Under the pieces are notes generated by a model. It had not been told where the DNA came from. It was given only the letters and a program-made list of their open reading frames with translations, and searched no databases. 64,000 bases of DNA. Origin: Micromonospora coxensis. GTDB lineage: Bacteria; Actinomycetota; Actinomycetes; Mycobacteriales; Micromonosporaceae. Below are positions 1-7,869 of this stretch, piece by piece (the stretch's first letter is position 1; every line of letters begins with the position of its first letter). The stretch is taken from NCBI RefSeq assembly GCF_900090295.1, contig NZ_LT607753.1, positions 4,216,001 through 4,280,000 of the forward strand, read 5' to 3'. The position numbers and the translations under genes are program-made.

Positions 1-392
1 TCGGCGGTGGGCCGGCCGACCTGGTCCTGGTGGCCGAGGAGCCGGGCGTCGGGCTGGGCACCCGCTTCGCCGGAGTGTCCGGAACGGACCCGGGGCCGGA
101 ACTCGCCGAGGCGCTGACCGGGCCGGGGGCGGGGCTGGGCCACCCGGAGCACGTCGAGCCCGCCCGGATCAAGGTGGCCGGGCATCCGACTCCACTGTGG
201 CTCGTGGATTCGGCCACGGATCGAAGCGCGTACGCCGGCGAGGCTCGGGGAATGTGGCTCCATGCGATAGCCTGGCCGGCGAGCGCGGGTCACCTCCTCG
301 CGGAAGATGTCGTCCTGCACGACCTCACCGAGTGGACTCCGCCCGAGCTCGTGTACGGCGCACCGTCCCCGTACCTGCACGGCAAGGCGTGA
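1..392 (+). CDS. DUF6758-like protein, C-terminal part (5' end outside window)
   Basis: The reading frame is open from the window edge (first full codon at base 3) to a TGA at 390-392, so only about 129 C-terminal residues are visible. The end of the protein (WLHAIAWPASAGHLL, then LTEWTPPELVYGAPSPYL) resembles the conserved tail of an actinobacterial protein family of unknown function that I recall as DUF6758. The family usually carries an N-terminal zinc-ribbon-like segment, which would lie upstream of the window. No catalytic motif is visible in this part. The following small gene is on the same strand, 114 bp away, and appears to have its own promoter. Confidence 0.6.
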   Translation, partial: GGGPADLVLVAEEPGVGLGTRFAGVSGTDPGPELAEALTGPGAGLGHPEHVEPARIKVAGHPTPLWLVDSATDRSAYAGEARGMWLHAIAWPASAGHLLAEDVVLHDLTEWTPPELVYGAPSPYLHGKA

Positions 393-426
393 CCCTGCCG
401 GGCTTGTCGGGGAACGGACGCAGATA

Positions 427-455
427 TTCACTGTACGACACCAGACTGATACTCT
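427..455 (+). promoter_or_regulatory. putative promoter of the 52-aa microprotein gene
   Basis: TTCACT (427-432) and TACTCT (450-455) are separated by 17 bp in a locally AT-richer stretch ahead of the start at 507. This fits a sigma-70-type promoter, but neither hexamer is perfect. Inference only. Confidence 0.3.
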
Positions 456-506
456 GGGTGCCGCTGCGGTAATCGGACCCGGCGCCGCGCGAGAGGATGG
501 CCCGCT

Positions 507-665
507 ATGGTCAAGAAGGTCCTCACCTGGGCCGGCATCGCGTTCTTGATCTTCTTTGTCGCGTACCGGCCCAACTCCGCCGCAGACGTCTTCAAGTCGC
601 TCGGCGGCGGCATCATGGACATCGCCCAGGGCTTCGGCGACTTCTTCACCAGCCTGGTCGCCTAA
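507..665 (+). CDS. 52-aa membrane microprotein
   Basis: A 52-codon frame starts at ATG 507 (MVKKVLTWAGIAFLIFFVAY) and ends with TAA at 663-665. Residues 7-19 form one hydrophobic segment. It is followed by a conserved-looking amphipathic stretch with GGGIMDIAQGFGDFF and a C-terminal valine-alanine. Positively charged lysines precede the hydrophobic segment, so the C-terminus would face outward if it is a single-pass protein. The next gene begins only 6 bp downstream and encodes a multipass PH-domain protein, so the two are probably co-transcribed. I recall closely similar small proteins in other Micromonosporaceae but know no function. An in-frame alternative start is not evident. Confidence 0.7.
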   Translation: MVKKVLTWAGIAFLIFFVAYRPNSAADVFKSLGGGIMDIAQGFGDFFTSLVA

Positions 666-671
666 CCGTCG

Positions 672-1538
672 ATGGGCAGCCCCTCCGGACCCCCCTTCGA
701 CCCCGACGACCCGGACCGGGAGCGTCGGGAGCGGGACACCGAACCGATCCCGAGGTACCGGCCCGACGACGCGCCGAACCCCGGGCCGGGTCCGGGCATG
801 TCGGACGGTCCGTTCCTCTCCGACGACGTCGGCTACGGCGTCGGCCCCGGCTATCCGGGAGAGGGGCGCTCCGGGCGGGCCTGGGTGGGTGATCCCGACC
901 AGCCGCCCACCATCTCCGAAGAGGAACTGGCCGGCCTGCGCGCCGACGCGCAGGGCATGGCGCCCCGCCGGGTGCTGCCGCTGGAGGACGAGCCCAGCTC
1001 GCTGGTGGCCCGCTACCTCTTCCCCACCGAGCGGTACCGGGGCGAGTGGAAGCGGCACTGGGTCCACCTCACCACACCGATCATCGTGGGCATCGCCGCG
1101 ACCTTCGTGCTCGGCTACCTATCCGGCTTCCTCGCCGGCCAGGACGTCGGCGCCCTCACCACCATCGCGGTGCTGCTCTGGTTCGCGGTGATGGGCTGGG
1201 TGGCCTGGAAGGTCGCCGACTGGTGGTACGACCGCTTCATCCTGACCAACAAGCGGGTCATGGTGGTCAACGGCATCATCACCCGGAAGGTGGCCATGAT
1301 GCCGCTGACCCGGGTCACCGACATGAAGTACGAGCAGTCCCCGACCGGCCGCGCGCTCAACTACGGCACCTTCGTGCTGGAGTCCGCCGGCCAGGAGCAG
1401 GCGCTGCGCGAGATCAAGAACCTGCCCAACCCGAACGAGCTCTACCTGCGCGTCGTCGAGGAGATGTACGAGCCGCAGGCGGTCGAGGCGCGGCTGGGCA
1501 AGGAGGCCGACGAGGCGAAGGCCGACGACGGCGCCTGA
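672..1538 (+). CDS. PH domain (bPH_2-type) membrane protein
   Basis: A 288-aa protein. The first 130 or so residues are an acidic, proline-rich, probably disordered cytoplasmic region (PPFDPDDPDRERRERD and onward). Two hydrophobic helices follow (around IIVGIAATFVLGYLSG and TIAVLLWFAVMGWVAW). Next comes a bacterial PH-like fold with the typical sequence WYDRFILTNKRVMVVNGIITRK and a turn ending in VLESAGQEQALREI. Proteins of this family (YdbS/YdbT-like) sit in the membrane with the PH-like domain in the cytoplasm, and their substrate is unknown. It lies 6 bp after the microprotein gene, suggesting an operon. The C-terminal 30 residues are charged and Ala/Glu/Asp-rich. Confidence 0.8.
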   Translation: MGSPSGPPFDPDDPDRERRERDTEPIPRYRPDDAPNPGPGPGMSDGPFLSDDVGYGVGPGYPGEGRSGRAWVGDPDQPPTISEEELAGLRADAQGMAPRRVLPLEDEPSSLVARYLFPTERYRGEWKRHWVHLTTPIIVGIAATFVLGYLSGFLAGQDVGALTTIAVLLWFAVMGWVAWKVADWWYDRFILTNKRVMVVNGIITRKVAMMPLTRVTDMKYEQSPTGRALNYGTFVLESAGQEQALREIKNLPNPNELYLRVVEEMYEPQAVEARLGKEADEAKADDGA

Positions 1539-1641
1539 AGGTTTTCGTCCGTCCGTCGGAGCAACTGCGAACCAATCGCCGTCGACCCCGCCGCCGCGGT
1601 CATGGCACCCTGCCAGGGACGACAGGGCACGGAGGTGAGCG

Positions 1642-2469
1642 GTGGGCGAGCGGGACCCGCTGGAGGAGGAGTTCCGCGAGTTCGTCGCGGCCCGCTCCGG
1701 CGCCCTGCTGCGCACCGCGTACCTGCTGGCCGGGGACTGGGCCACCGCCGAGGACCTGCTCCAGACCGCGCTCACCAAGACGTACCTGGCCTGGAAGCGG
1801 CTCGGCGGGATCGAGGCCGTCGAGCCGTACGCCCGGCGGGTCATGGTCAACACCTCCACCAGCTGGTGGAGGCGGCGCTGGCACGGTGAACGCCCCACCG
1901 AGGTGCTGCCCGAGCGGGCCGGCGTCGACGAGATCGCCCAGCAGCTAGACCGGGACGTGCTCTGGCGGCACCTGAGCGCGCTGCCCGCCCGGCAACGGGC
2001 GGTGCTGGTGCTCCGCTACTACGAGGACATGTCCGAGGCGCAGACCGCCGCCCTGCTGGAGATCTCGCCGGGCACGGTGAAGAGCCAGACCTCCCGGGCC
2101 CTGGCCACACTGCGCCGCCGGCTCGGCGAGGAGGCGGCCCTGGAACTGCCGGACGAGCGGCGGACGAGCGCCCCGGCCCCGGCCCCGGCTGCCCGCCCAG
2201 CCCGGGTGCGGCCCGGCACGCCGGCCGAACCCCCGCCGCCGCAGCGGTCGGGCCGCCCGGCCGCCCTCGACCCGCACGCCCACGACGGTGGCCGCCCGCC
2301 CGCGCCGGTCCCGGTGGACGCCGACGGCCGCACGTCGCCGCCGGTCCCGGTCCACAGCGGGCGGAGCACACCGACCCCGGTGCCGGCCCGCGGCGGGCAG
2401 CCCGCCGGGGCGCCGACGGTCGGAGCCGGCCGGACCCGGACGGCCACGGTCGGCGGGGAGGCACGATGA
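1642..2469 (+). CDS. SigE-family ECF RNA polymerase sigma factor with long Pro/Ala tail
   Basis: A 275-aa protein starting at GTG 1642 after a good ribosome-binding site (GGAGGTGAGC, 1631-1640). Region 2 is seen in TAYLLAGDWATAEDLLQTAL and region 4 in the helix-turn-helix AALLEISPGTVKSQTSRAL; both are typical of the SigE-like actinobacterial ECF group. The sigma core ends near residue 172. The last 100 residues are a low-complexity tail rich in Pro, Ala, Arg and Val that the usual sigma factors of about 170 aa lack. The stop codon overlaps the start of the next gene by 4 bp (ATGA), so the two are translationally coupled. The partner is therefore a candidate regulator, although it lacks a recognisable zinc anti-sigma domain. 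Confidence 0.85.
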   Translation: MGERDPLEEEFREFVAARSGALLRTAYLLAGDWATAEDLLQTALTKTYLAWKRLGGIEAVEPYARRVMVNTSTSWWRRRWHGERPTEVLPERAGVDEIAQQLDRDVLWRHLSALPARQRAVLVLRYYEDMSEAQTAALLEISPGTVKSQTSRALATLRRRLGEEAALELPDERRTSAPAPAPAARPARVRPGTPAEPPPPQRSGRPAALDPHAHDGGRPPAPVPVDADGRTSPPVPVHSGRSTPTPVPARGGQPAGAPTVGAGRTRTATVGGEAR

Positions 2470-3695
2470 CCGCCCGGGCCGACAACCGGACCGGCGGTCC
2501 GGAGCGTTCCACAGCTGTGACGCGCGACGACCTGGAAGGTGCGCTGCGGGAGACCCTGTCCCGCCGGGTCGCCGCGCCCCCACCACTGGCCGTCGACCCG
2601 GCGGGGCTGGCGATCCGGCAGGGCCGGCGCATCCGACGCCGGCGCATGCTGACCGGGGTCGGCCTCGCCATGGTCGCCACCTCGGCGCTCACCGCCGGGA
2701 TGGCTCAGCTCAGCGACCACCCCGGCCGGGTCAGCACCCCCGTGGTGGTGCTCGGCGGTCCGACCGTCGCCGCCTCGTCCTGGCCGGTCGCCCCGGCACC
2801 CGACTCCCCACCGGCCGACGGCCAGGCGGAACTCGTCGTCGGCGGCGCCCTGCTCACCGCCGACGGCAAACGGCACGACCTGGGGCTCGGCCCGGTCGAG
2901 CGGGCCCAGCGACTGCCCGAGCGCGGCGGCTGGCTGGTGGTCTCCGCCCGCACGCCCGGCGGCCGCACCCTGTGGGTCGTACCCCCGGGCGAGTCGCCGC
3001 AGGTGCTGCTGGCCGGCGCGGAGGAGATCGCCCTGACCGCCGACGGGCGGCGGGTGGGCTGGCGCGACGGCGACGGCCTCTACGTGGCCGGCCTCGTCGG
3101 CCGGCAACTCGTCGCCGCCACCGGCACCACCGGCGTGGCCGACGCGGTGCCGGTCCGCTTCGTCGGCGACCGCCTGCTGGTGCGCGCCCGCGACGGCGGT
3201 CACCTGCTCTGGCAGCCGGGCGCGGGGCCGCTGCCCGCCGCCGACCGGGACGTCCTCGACGTCTACGGCGTGCGGCCCGACGGCCGGCTCGCCGCCCGGG
3301 TGCCCGCCGCCGACTCCCGCCGGTCCTGCCTGGCCCTGCTCGACCCGGCGACGCTGGAGCCGGCCCGTACCGGCTGCGGGGCCGCCCCGACCGGCGACGG
3401 CCTCGGCGCGGTCTCCGCCGACGGCCGCTGGCTGCTGGTCAACGGCTCCGGGGGCACGGGTGGCGCCCTGCTGGTGGACCTGACCAGTCCGGGCCTCACC
3501 GCGCGGGCCGCCGGTCCGGCCGTCAGCGGCGCGGTGGCGTGGAGCGGCTCGACCGTCGCCACCTACGTCGACCGGGGCGGGGTGCTGGCCCGGGTCCGCC
3601 CCGACCGGACGCTGGCCGGGGAGTGGGCCTCCTCGACCCGGCTCAGCGGCGTCACCGCCGGGGACCGTCCGGTCGTGGTCACCGGCGGCTCCTGA
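2466..3695 (+). CDS. single-pass membrane protein with propeller-like extracytoplasmic region, sigma partner
   Basis: A 409-aa protein starting at ATG 2466, overlapping the sigma gene by 4 bp. The first 55 residues are cytoplasmic (DDLEGALRETLSRRV), followed by an arginine cluster and one transmembrane helix at about 58-80 (MLTGVGLAMVATSALTAG). The remaining 320 residues contain repeated segments ending in Asp-Gly-Arg (LTADGKRH, LTADGRRVGW, VSADGRWLLV), as in WD40-like or TolB-like beta-propellers. Topology and coupling suggest an anti-sigma or sensor role for the upstream ECF factor. This is inference from position: I see no HxxxCxxC zinc anti-sigma motif. Two-gene sigma/propeller pairs of this kind are common in Micromonosporaceae as far as I recall. 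Confidence 0.65.
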   Translation: MTARADNRTGGPERSTAVTRDDLEGALRETLSRRVAAPPPLAVDPAGLAIRQGRRIRRRRMLTGVGLAMVATSALTAGMAQLSDHPGRVSTPVVVLGGPTVAASSWPVAPAPDSPPADGQAELVVGGALLTADGKRHDLGLGPVERAQRLPERGGWLVVSARTPGGRTLWVVPPGESPQVLLAGAEEIALTADGRRVGWRDGDGLYVAGLVGRQLVAATGTTGVADAVPVRFVGDRLLVRARDGGHLLWQPGAGPLPAADRDVLDVYGVRPDGRLAARVPAADSRRSCLALLDPATLEPARTGCGAAPTGDGLGAVSADGRWLLVNGSGGTGGALLVDLTSPGLTARAAGPAVSGAVAWSGSTVATYVDRGGVLARVRPDRTLAGEWASSTRLSGVTAGDRPVVVTGGS

Positions 3696-3707
3696 GCGGC
3701 CGGACGG

Positions 3708-3713
3708 TAGCGT
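3708..3713 (+). promoter_or_regulatory. -10 box of a leaderless promoter (PHP gene)
   Basis: TAGCGT lies 6 bp upstream of GTG 3720, the spacing expected if transcription starts at or next to the start codon. No Shine-Dalgarno sequence precedes the gene. Confidence 0.4.
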
Positions 3714-3719
3714 CGGGGC

Positions 3720-4580
3720 GTGACCCCGGCGATCGACCTGCACGCCCACTCCACCGCCAGCGACGGCACGCTGACCCCGGCCGAGCTGGTGCGGGCCGCC
3801 GCCGACGCCGGCCTGGACGTCGTCGCGATCACCGACCACGACACCACCGGCGGTTGGGACGCCGCCGTGCGCGCCCTCCCGCCCGGCCTCACCCTGATCC
3901 GCGGGGCGGAGATCTCCTGCCGGTGGCACGGCGTCGAGCCGGCGGTGCCGCTGCACCTGCTGGCGTACCTCTTCGACCCCGGCCATCCCGAGTTGGTCGA
4001 CGAGCTGGCCCGGGTCCGGGCCGCCCGGGAGGTGCGCGGCGAGCGGATCGTCCGGCTGCTCCAGGCCGACGGGATCGACATCAGCTGGTCGGAGATCATC
4101 ACCGCCGCCGGGGGCGGCACGGTCGGCCGCCCGCACATCGCGGCGGCGCTGATCCGGGCCGGCCTGGTCGCCAGCACCACCGAGGCGTTCGGGCCGGACT
4201 GGCTCGGCGAGCGGTACCGGCTACCGAAGGACGACATCGACGTCTTCCGGGCGGTCGAGCTGGTCCGGGCCGCCGGCGGCGTACCGGTGTTCGCCCATCC
4301 CCGGGCGACCCGGCGGGGACGGATCGTGCCGGACGAGCTGATCGTCGCGCTGGCCGACGCCGGGCTGGCCGGCCTGGAGGCCGACCACGAGGACCACTCA
4401 CCGGCCGAGGCCGCGCACGTACGGGGCCTCGCCGCCGAACTGGGCCTGCTGGTCACCGGCTCGTCGGACTTCCACGGCACGCACAAGAGCGTCCGGCTCG
4501 GCGCGCACACCACCGCCGTCGAGGCGTACGAGAGGATCGTCGCGCAGGCGCGCGGGGTGACGCCGGTCGCTTCCGGCTGA
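3720..4580 (+). CDS. PHP-domain metal-dependent phosphoesterase
   Basis: A 286-aa protein of the TrpH/YciV-type PHP family, whose studied members hydrolyse phosphoester bonds (3',5'-bisphosphonucleotides or short RNA 5' ends) using a metal cluster. The metal-ligand motifs are visible: DLHAHSTASDGTL near the N-terminus, AITDHDT around residue 40, the glutamate in IRGAEISCRWHG, FAHPRATRRG, and the C-terminal GSSDFHGTHK. Length and motif order match the family, so it should be active. The start is GTG 3720, supported by the leaderless -10 box. It is followed by a MarC gene on the same strand with its own promoter. The exact substrate cannot be told from sequence. Confidence 0.85.
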   Translation: MTPAIDLHAHSTASDGTLTPAELVRAAADAGLDVVAITDHDTTGGWDAAVRALPPGLTLIRGAEISCRWHGVEPAVPLHLLAYLFDPGHPELVDELARVRAAREVRGERIVRLLQADGIDISWSEIITAAGGGTVGRPHIAAALIRAGLVASTTEAFGPDWLGERYRLPKDDIDVFRAVELVRAAGGVPVFAHPRATRRGRIVPDELIVALADAGLAGLEADHEDHSPAEAAHVRGLAAELGLLVTGSSDFHGTHKSVRLGAHTTAVEAYERIVAQARGVTPVASG

Positions 4581-4608
4581 TCCGCGTTTCCGCCCTCAGC
4601 GGCGCGGC

Positions 4609-4614
4609 TACCGT
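4609..4614 (+). promoter_or_regulatory. -10 box of a leaderless promoter (MarC gene)
   Basis: TACCGT sits 6 bp before GTG 4621, and no ribosome-binding site is present between them. Confidence 0.4.
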
Positions 4615-4620
4615 TACCCG

Positions 4621-5235
4621 GTGGATCTCAAGCTCTTCGGCGAGGTCTTCGTGACCCTGCTGGTCATCGTCGACCCGCCGGGCATGATGCCGATCTTCCT
4701 CGCCCTGACCGGCCCGCTGCCGGCCCGTGACCGCCACCGGGCCGCCTGGCAGGCCGTCGCGCTGGCGCTCGGCGTCATCGTGATCTTCGCGGTGGCGGGC
4801 CAGACCCTTCTCGACTACCTGCACGTGGACCTGCCCGCATTGCAGGCGGCCGGCGGGCTGCTGCTGGTGCTGGTCGCGTTGGAGCTGCTCACCGGCAAGG
4901 CGGACGACCCCAGCCAGCAGGTCACCTCGAACATCGCCCTGGTGCCGCTGGGCACCCCGCTGCTGGCCGGGCCCGGCGCGATCGTGGCGACCATGCTCTT
5001 CGTGCAGCAGGCCGACGGCGCGGGGCAGTTCTCCGCCATCGCCGCCGCGATCGTCGCGGTGATGCTGGCGGTCTGGATCGTGCTGCGCTTCTCCGGCGGG
5101 ATCGTCAAGGTCCTGCGCCCCGGCGGCATCGAGGTGCTGACCCGCATCGCCGGCCTGCTGCTGGCCGCCATCGCCGTGCAGCTCATCGCCGACGCGGTCG
5201 CCGCCTTCGTCACCCAGTACGCCAACATGTCGTAG
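4621..5235 (+). CDS. MarC family integral membrane protein
   Basis: A 204-aa, very hydrophobic protein with about six transmembrane helices. The family signature VIVDPPGMMPIFLALT lies near residues 14-29, and the second repeat PLGTPLLAGPGAIVATMLF lies around 115-133. MarC/YchE-like proteins are inner-membrane proteins of unresolved function; early links to multiple antibiotic resistance were withdrawn in Escherichia coli. The length matches the family and nothing is truncated. The start is GTG 4621, supported by the -10 box at 6 bp spacing. The neighbours are unrelated, so the context does not help with its role. Confidence 0.85.
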   Translation: MDLKLFGEVFVTLLVIVDPPGMMPIFLALTGPLPARDRHRAAWQAVALALGVIVIFAVAGQTLLDYLHVDLPALQAAGGLLLVLVALELLTGKADDPSQQVTSNIALVPLGTPLLAGPGAIVATMLFVQQADGAGQFSAIAAAIVAVMLAVWIVLRFSGGIVKVLRPGGIEVLTRIAGLLLAAIAVQLIADAVAAFVTQYANMS

Positions 5236-5264
5236 CGGGTTGTCGGGTTGTCGTACGCGGGTGG

Positions 5265-5270
5265 CAGGAT
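5265..5270 (+). promoter_or_regulatory. -10-like box for the RecB-like nuclease gene
   Basis: CAGGAT lies 7 bp upstream of GTG 5278. It is a weaker match to TAnnnT, but the spacing equals that of the other leaderless starts in this window and supports GTG 5278 over upstream TTG 5248. Confidence 0.3.
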
Positions 5271-5277
5271 CGGTGCC

Positions 5278-6168
5278 GTGCGAGCGCCCCGTCCCCGGTC
5301 CGGTCAACCCGAACAGCTCGGCTTCGAGGGCATGCCGGAGCGGCTCTTCGTCTGCACCCCCAGCAAGCTCGGGGCGTACGAGGACTGTCCGCGCCGCTAC
5401 CGCTACTCCTACGTCGACCGTCCCGCCCCGCCCAAGGGGCCGCCGTGGGCGCACAACTCCCTCGGCGCCAGCGTCCACACCGCCCTGAAGAACTGGTACG
5501 CCCTCACCCCCGACCGGCGACGCCCCGAGGCCCTCGCCGGCCTGCTCAAGGGCACCTGGGTGCGCGAGGGCTACCGGGACGACGAGCAGGAGCGCCAGGC
5601 GTACCGGCGGGCGCTCGGCTGGCTGGAGGCGTACGTCGAGACGCTGGAGCCCGGCGTCGACCCGCTCGGCGTCGAGCGGGTGGTCGCGGTGAAGACGGCG
5701 GTGCTGGCCTTCAACGGCCGCGCCGACCGGATCGACTCCCGCCCCGGCCCGGACGGGCCGGAGCTGGTCATCGTCGACTACAAGACCGGCCGCAGCGGGC
5801 TCGACGCCGACGACGCGCGCGGCTCGCAGGCGCTGGCGCTCTACGCGTACGCCGCCGAGCGGACGTTCCGCCGGCCGTGCCGCCGGGTGGAACTGCACCA
5901 CCTGCCCACCGGCACGGTCGCCGCGCACGAGCACACCGCCGACTCCCTGGCCCGGCAGCTCACCCGCGCCGAGGAGACCGCCCGCGACATCATGGCCGCC
6001 GAACGCGCGGTCACCGACGGCGGCGACCCCGACGAGGCGTTCCCGACCGTCGCCGGTCCGCGCTGCGGCTGGTGCGACTACCGCCGGGTCTGCCCGACGG
6101 GCGCGCAGGTTCCGGCGAGGGAGCCGTGGGCGGCCATGGACCGCCCGGCCGCGCCGACCGGCGACTGA
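5278..6168 (+). CDS. PD-(D/E)XK (RecB/Cas4-like) nuclease with probable Fe-S cysteine cluster
   Basis: A 296-aa protein from GTG 5278; TTG 5248 and ATG 5332 are alternatives. After the start come TPSKLGAYEDCPRRYRYSY and a helical region. The nuclease core follows: FNGRADRID supplies the first acidic residue and VIVDYKTG the D-x-K triad. The C-terminus holds CGWCDYRRVCP. One cysteine near the N-terminus (EDCPRRY) plus three C-terminal cysteines (CxxCx5C) is the arrangement that binds a 4Fe-4S cluster in AddB, Cas4 and related nucleases. No helicase domain is attached and no cas gene is nearby, so this is a stand-alone exonuclease-type protein, probably in DNA repair. Confidence 0.8.
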   Translation: MRAPRPRSGQPEQLGFEGMPERLFVCTPSKLGAYEDCPRRYRYSYVDRPAPPKGPPWAHNSLGASVHTALKNWYALTPDRRRPEALAGLLKGTWVREGYRDDEQERQAYRRALGWLEAYVETLEPGVDPLGVERVVAVKTAVLAFNGRADRIDSRPGPDGPELVIVDYKTGRSGLDADDARGSQALALYAYAAERTFRRPCRRVELHHLPTGTVAAHEHTADSLARQLTRAEETARDIMAAERAVTDGGDPDEAFPTVAGPRCGWCDYRRVCPTGAQVPAREPWAAMDRPAAPTGD

Positions 6169-6175
6169 ATCCGGC

Positions 6176-6195
6176 GGTCCGGCCCGGGCCGGACC
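6176..6195. terminator. bidirectional GC-rich hairpin between convergent genes
   Basis: A perfect 20-bp palindrome (GGTCCGGCCC followed by its complement) lies between the convergent nuclease gene (end 6168) and MpaB gene (end 6230). No T-tract follows, as is usual in actinobacteria. Confidence 0.45.
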
Positions 6196-6229
6196 CCGCG
6201 TCGGGGCGTGGCCGAAGCCGGCCGAGCGG

Positions 6230-7087
6230 TCAGCCGACCGTGGTGGTGAGGCGGGCGGCCCGCTCCTTGGCCGCCTGCTGCATCGGCCCCTCCCGCCACG
6301 TGCGCGGCAGCGCGGCCAGCGCCAGCCGCAGCGCGCGGACGCCCAGGTCGGCGGAGAGCGCGGTGGTGGGCAGCCCCAGGCCGCCGTACAACCGCAGCGC
6401 CCAGGGCGGCAGCAGCCCGAGCGCGGTGCCGGCGACGCCGAGGTACGCCCAGCGCGGCGGCCCCAGGCTCACCCCGAGCCGGGCCGGCAGGCTCAGCTTC
6501 CACGGGATCGGCGGCGCGGTCAGGAACAGGGCGGTCTCGGCCGCCTCCTTCGTCATCCGCAGCTCCGGCCGGACGGCCCGGTAGTAGTCGGCCACCTCGG
6601 CGGCGCTGCCCGGCACGTCGGCGGGGTCGAGCCCCACCAGCGCGGCGGCCCGCCGCTGCTCGTCGTAGTAGCCGTCCACCTCGGCGTCGGTCAACGACAG
6701 TCCGGCCCGGCGGGCGGTGCTGACGAACGACTCCACCTCGGTGACGTGCACCCAGCGCAGCAGGTCCGGCTCGTCGATGCGGAACACCTCGCCGGTGGCC
6801 GGGTCGGTGGCGCGCATCCGGGCGTGCAGGGCGCGCAGTCGCCGGCCGGCCGCCTCCGCCTCGGCCGTGGTGCCGTAGATGACGGTGCCGACGTAGGTGG
6901 CGGTGCGGACCAGCCGGCCCCAGGCGTCCGCGCGGTAGTTGCTGTTCTGCGCCACCCCGGCCATCGCCCGGGGATGCAGCGCCTGGAGGTAGAGCGAGCG
7001 CAGGCCGGCGACGATCAGGACCGGTTCGTCGTGCACCTTCCACGTGACCGATCCGGGACCGAAGAGGCCGAGGTCGTCGGAGTCCAC
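6230..7087 (-). CDS. MpaB-type oxygenase (DUF2236)
   Basis: A 285-aa protein. The family pattern is visible: FGPGSVTWKVHDEP near the N-terminus, LRSLYLQALHPRAMAGVA, and WVHVTEVESFV. The last corresponds to the helix bearing the histidine thought to contact haem or the metal centre in latex-clearing and mycophenolic-acid-type oxygenases. Members act as haem-dependent or predicted oxygenases; the substrate here is unknown. The frame stays open upstream, so the start is uncertain: GTG 7087 (VDSDDLGLFGPGSV) is preferred because the conserved region begins there, with GTG 7120 as an alternative. It lies 131 bp downstream of a Fur-type gene on the same strand. Confidence 0.8.
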   Translation of the reverse strand: MDSDDLGLFGPGSVTWKVHDEPVLIVAGLRSLYLQALHPRAMAGVAQNSNYRADAWGRLVRTATYVGTVIYGTTAEAEAAGRRLRALHARMRATDPATGEVFRIDEPDLLRWVHVTEVESFVSTARRAGLSLTDAEVDGYYDEQRRAAALVGLDPADVPGSAAEVADYYRAVRPELRMTKEAAETALFLTAPPIPWKLSLPARLGVSLGPPRWAYLGVAGTALGLLPPWALRLYGGLGLPTTALSADLGVRALRLALAALPRTWREGPMQQAAKERAARLTTTVG

Positions 7088-7218
7088 CGCCCAAGAGTGC
7101 CACGCGGTCCGGGCGGCCACCGTCGGGTCGGACGTCGACGGAGCGCCGGCGGTGGTCGGGGTCGGCCGTCGCCGCAGCGCCGGGCCCGGTGTCCGGCTGG
7201 TGTCGGCCGGACCGGCCC

Positions 7219-7647
7219 TCAGACGTCGGCGGAGCGTCGGGCCTGGCAGGTGGGGCAGAGGCCCCAGAAGGTCACTTCCGCCTCGTCGACCTCGAAGCCG
7301 TGCGCGGTGTTCGGGTCGAGGCAGGGGGCGCCGCCGACGGCGCAGTCGACGTCGGCGATGTGCCCGCAGCCGCGGCACACCACGTGGTGGTGGTTGTCGC
7401 CGGTCCGCGCCTCGTACCGGGCGGGGCTGCCCGCCGGCTCGATCCGCCGGGCCAGGTCGGCGCGGGACAGCGCGCCGAGGACGTCGTACACGGCCTGGGT
7501 GGAGACCGAGTCGAGGCGCTCCCGCACCCGGCGGGTGATCTCGTCGACCTCCAGGTGCCCACCGGCGGCCAGCACGTCCAGCACGGCGAGCCGCGGCCGG
7601 GTGACCCGCAGGCCCCTCGACCGGAGCAGTTCCTCGCCACTGGACAT
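7219..7647 (-). CDS. Fur family metalloregulator
   Basis: A 142-aa protein of typical Fur length. The N-terminal winged helix contains LRVTRPRLAVLDVL and the recognition segment SVSTQAVYDVLGALSRA. The dimerisation domain has the metal-binding pattern DNHHHVVCRGCGHIADVDC and a C-terminal CPTCQ, giving two CxxC pairs that would hold structural zinc. The HHH stretch is the usual regulatory metal site. The sequence is closest in style to the FurA/CatR (PerR-like) branch of actinobacteria, which respond to iron or peroxide, but no catalase gene is adjacent. The MpaB oxygenase lies directly downstream. A 222-bp intergenic region separates it from the divergent DUF2231 gene. Confidence 0.9.
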   Translation of the reverse strand: MSSGEELLRSRGLRVTRPRLAVLDVLAAGGHLEVDEITRRVRERLDSVSTQAVYDVLGALSRADLARRIEPAGSPARYEARTGDNHHHVVCRGCGHIADVDCAVGGAPCLDPNTAHGFEVDEAEVTFWGLCPTCQARRSADV

Positions 7648-7869
7648 GCAGCAATGACAGCACGCCGGTCAGGGGGCGACAAGGGAACCCGGGGGCACGT
7701 GGCCCCGGACACAGCGCAGGTGGCGGCGCGGTCCGGGCATGATCCGGCGCGCCGTCCGTGGCGCTGAACCGACGCGCCGCGCGTCGCGTGTACCCGATCG
7801 TCAGTGCCGTGGAGGTATGGATGGTCGTACGCTTCTGCGGCGGGTCCGCGTCGATCGTCGGAGGTGTCG

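Noticed and set aside
2019..4136. A 705-codon minus-strand open frame across the sigma, propeller-like and PHP genes
   Set aside because: It is antisense to three genes with clear motifs; long antisense frames are expected at this GC content and the translation is low-complexity.
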